Assembly (NCBI GenBank): GCA_027485575.1
Contig: JAIXQU010000097.1
Coordinates: forward strand, 1-37,065
Length of the DNA stretch: 37,065 nt
From: Cytophagaceae bacterium
GTDB taxonomy: Bacteria > Bacteroidota > Bacteroidia > Cytophagales > Flexibacteraceae
Reading direction: 5' to 3'
Part shown: piece by piece, positions 34,778-37,065 of the stretch
Layout: each line of letters starts with the position of its first letter
How positions within the stretch are numbered: position 1 is the stretch's first letter
Made by a program: the position numbers and the translations under genes
The notes under the pieces: generated by a model
What the model was told of the DNA's origin: nothing
The model's input: the letters and a program-made list of their open reading frames with translations, nothing else
The model's database searches: none

Positions 34778-36799
34778 TTGGAATTTAAACTCACATCGGA
34801 ATACGAACCAGCCGGGGACCAACCTCAGGCAATAGAGAAACTTGTTGAGGGGGTTCTTAATGGTGAAAAAGCCCAAACCCTTCTGGGAGCAACGGGAACC
34901 GGTAAAACTTTTACCATTGCCAATGTCATCGCCCGAACACAAAAACCAACCATCATTTTAAGCCACAACAAGACTTTGGCTGCCCAGCTTTATGGCGAAT
35001 TCAAGCAGTTTTTTCCAGAAAATGCCGTGGAATATTATGTTTCCTATTATGATTATTATCAACCGGAGGCTTTTATTCCAAGTTCCGGAACCTACATAGA
35101 AAAGGATCTTGCCATCAACGAAGAAATTGAAAAACTTCGGTTGGCTGCTACTTCAGCTTTAATTTCTGGCAGGAGGGATGTGGTCGTTGTGGCTTCTGTT
35201 TCAAGTATTTATGGTATAGGAAATCCGGAGGAATTTGGCAAAAACGTGGTAAAGATTTCCGTTGGAGATACTATAAGCAGAAGCACTTTTTTGTATGCGT
35301 TGGTTTCTATTTTATACCATAGAACTGAAATTGAGTTTAAAAGAGGAACATTCAGGGTAAAGGGTGATACGGTAGATATTTTTCCTGCGTATGCAGATTT
35401 TGCTTTCCGGGTTTACTTTTTCGGCGATGAGGTGGAAGCCATTCATAAAATAGACCCTGTGGATGGAACCCGAATCGATCAGGACCTGAATATGGTGCTG
35501 TACCCGGCCAATCTTTTTGTAACGGGAAAGGATTCTTTGCAACAAGCCATCAAGGAAATACAGGATGATTTGGTTCAACAAATTAAATTTTTTGAGTATG
35601 AAGGAAGATTTTTAGAATCAACCCGAATCAAAGAAAGAACTGAGTTTGACCTGGAAATGATGCGTGAATTGGGTTATTGCTCTGGTATTGAGAATTATAG
35701 CCGATATTTCGACAGGAGGCTTCCGGGCACCCGGCCTTTTTGTCTTCTGGATTATTTTCCAAATGACTATTTACTGGTCATTGATGAGAGTCATGTGACT
35801 ACACCGCAAATCAGGGCTATGTGGGGTGGAGACCGCAGTAGAAAATTAAATCTGGTGGATTATGGGTTTCGGTTGCCATCGGCGCTGGATAACAGACCTT
35901 TGACTTTTAATGAGTTTGAAGGCTTAATCAACCAGGCAGTTTATGTTTCGGCAACGCCATCCGATTATGAATTAAGGCTTTCAGAAGGGGTTGTAGTTCA
36001 GCAGATTATTCGTCCAACCGGTCTTCTTGATCCCATAATCGATGTGCGGCCAAGTCAAAATCAGATAGATGATTTGCTGGAGGAAATCAGGAAAAGAATT
36101 GAGCTAAAGGAAAGGGTTTTGATTACGACCTTGACCAAAAGAATGGCGGAGGAACTTTCTCATTTCCTTGACAGATTGAACATTAAATGCCGATACATTC
36201 ACTCGGAAGTAAAAACCCTGGACCGGGTCGAAATTTTAAGAGAATTGAGAATGGGAATTTTTGATGTTCTGGTAGGAGTAAACCTTTTAAGAGAAGGACT
36301 GGATTTGCCGGAGGTTTCACTCGTGGCTATCATGGATGCCGATAAGGAAGGATTCCTGAGGGACGGCCGTTCACTAATTCAAACCATAGGAAGGGCCGCA
36401 AGAAATGAAAACGGTGTGGTTATCATGTATGCCGATCGGGTCACAGATTCCATGGAAAAGGCCATTTCAGAAACCAACCGAAGGCGAAGTATTCAAATGG
36501 CTTATAATGAGGCCCATGGGATTACTCCAAAAACCATTTTGAAAAGCCATGATTCCATTATGCAACAAACCAAAGTGGCAGAAAGCAAAAAGGGTTATTC
36601 TGAAAAGAAATACTATGTCGAGCCTGATGAAATTTCCGTTGCAGCAGACCCGGTTACAAGTATGATGAGCAAGGAGGAAATTAAAAAGCTGGTTGACAGG
36701 ACACAAAAAGCAATGGTTAAGGCAGCCAAAGACCTTGATTTTATTGAGGCTGCAAAATTACGGGATGAATTAAAGGCATATACGGAGCTTTTGAAGTAA
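34778..36799 (+). CDS. uvrB: Excinuclease ABC subunit B
   Basis: This encodes 673 residues from a TTG at 34778; the in-frame codon at 34769 is a stop and the TTG gives the canonical [19 protein letters not shown]. UvrB verifies damage handed over by UvrA and recruits UvrC in nucleotide excision repair. Walker A is GATGTGKT (37-44). The damage-probing beta-hairpin region [20 protein letters not shown] lies near 90-110, [11 protein letters not shown] follows, and helicase motifs V and VI are [20 protein letters not shown] and [12 protein letters not shown]. The UvrC-binding coiled coil is at the C-terminus ([19 protein letters not shown]). The protein is complete and of normal length. Confidence 0.97.
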   Translation: MEFKLTSEYEPAGDQPQAIEKLVEGVLNGEKAQTLLGATGTGKTFTIANVIARTQKPTIILSHNKTLAAQLYGEFKQFFPENAVEYYVSYYDYYQPEAFIPSSGTYIEKDLAINEEIEKLRLAATSALISGRRDVVVVASVSSIYGIGNPEEFGKNVVKISVGDTISRSTFLYALVSILYHRTEIEFKRGTFRVKGDTVDIFPAYADFAFRVYFFGDEVEAIHKIDPVDGTRIDQDLNMVLYPANLFVTGKDSLQQAIKEIQDDLVQQIKFFEYEGRFLESTRIKERTEFDLEMMRELGYCSGIENYSRYFDRRLPGTRPFCLLDYFPNDYLLVIDESHVTTPQIRAMWGGDRSRKLNLVDYGFRLPSALDNRPLTFNEFEGLINQAVYVSATPSDYELRLSEGVVVQQIIRPTGLLDPIIDVRPSQNQIDDLLEEIRKRIELKERVLITTLTKRMAEELSHFLDRLNIKCRYIHSEVKTLDRVEILRELRMGIFDVLVGVNLLREGLDLPEVSLVAIMDADKEGFLRDGRSLIQTIGRAARNENGVVIMYADRVTDSMEKAISETNRRRSIQMAYNEAHGITPKTILKSHDSIMQQTKVAESKKGYSEKKYYVEPDEISVAADPVTSMMSKEEIKKLVDRTQKAMVKAAKDLDFIEAAKLRDELKAYTELLK

Positions 36800-36856
36800 A
36801 CGAGTATGTGTATAACTTCTGCATCTAAACTGAACATAGACTTCGTAGTTCCTGCT

Positions 36857-36928
36857 TTTAAGCCGGATTTGTCAGTTGGGAATCTCTGTCTGCCAAAAGG
36901 CAGGTATTTCGGATATAAACGGCTTAAA
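36857..36928. other. Inverted repeats downstream of uvrB
   Basis: TTTAAGCCG (36857-36865) and CGGCTTAAA (36920-36928) are exact reverse complements. Inside is CTGCC-AAAA-GGCAG (36890-36903). A third small hairpin, CCTGA/TCAGG, lies at 36951-36967, followed by a T-run at 36984-36991. These could end uvrB transcription or be a repeat element. No gene is visible from 36800 to the window end. Confidence 0.5.
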
Positions 36929-37065
36929 CCCAGAATAGTCATAAAGAATGCCTGACAACAAATCAGGGCCAATTACAATCTGATTTTTTTTAAAAAACTC
37001 AAATTCACAATAGTTAGGAAAGCATTATTGGTGACATATAACACAGCATTAATTATTTAAACCAC

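Overview
The window is chromosomal DNA of a Bacteroidota bacterium. Three things support this: a protein with a type IX secretion (T9SS) sorting tail, several TAnnTTTG-type -7 promoter boxes, and Bacteroidota-style secreted glycosidases (GH92, GH2) with a periplasmic propeller sensor. I cannot place it more finely than a free-living, Cytophagales-like member. No tRNA, rRNA, CRISPR array or intact transposase gene was seen.

Left part (1-6580) is accessory DNA. It holds the end of an unknown gene, an unknown exported helical protein, a direct-repeat array beside a YkuE-like metallophosphoesterase, an unknown 157-residue protein, and a LamG-repeat T9SS cargo protein. Around these lie gene relics and palindromes: a T9SS-tail relic (3178-3282), long palindromes at 3289-3322 and 5858-5890, a tandem inverted-repeat element (5511-5843), a duplicated aconitase 3' end (5911-6014), and an ORF6N-domain gene between that duplicate and the intact acnA. 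The region downstream of acnA looks like a repeated insertion site.

Central-left part (6583-16234) is mostly housekeeping. On the minus strand are acnA, the prs-rplY pair, a CorA-type transporter and a lone CoA-transferase B subunit. On the plus strand is a tight run of N-carbamoylputrescine amidase, a membrane glycosyltransferase, an ECF-type sigma factor that overlaps it, and a GmhB-like phosphatase.

Central part (16363-25247) is a carbohydrate region. A DUF1080 (3-keto-glycoside hydrolase/lyase type) relic has been split by an inverted-repeat element. It is followed by a Tat-exported Gfo/Idh/MocA oxidoreductase, a DUF6807 (PmoA-like) exported protein, and a 991-residue propeller sensor whose LytS-type kinase domain has lost its phospho-acceptor His and catalytic Asn. 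Convergent to these are a GH92 mannosidase and an exported class-I glutamine-amidotransferase-fold protein.

Right part (25407-37065): pyrH-frr, a secreted GH2 beta-galactosidase divergent from pheS with near-leaderless promoter geometry on both sides, a small acidic conserved-looking protein divergent from 4-hydroxyphenylpyruvate dioxygenase, two intergenic inverted-repeat elements (one also present at 16363), an OFA-family MFS transporter and uvrB.

The observations I rate highest are the ORF6N cassette bounded by two divergent copies of the acnA 3' end, with related palindromes upstream of and inside the gene; the pseudo-histidine-kinase propeller sensor next to a decaying keto-glycoside gene set; and the several small inverted-repeat elements with visible insertion footprints.
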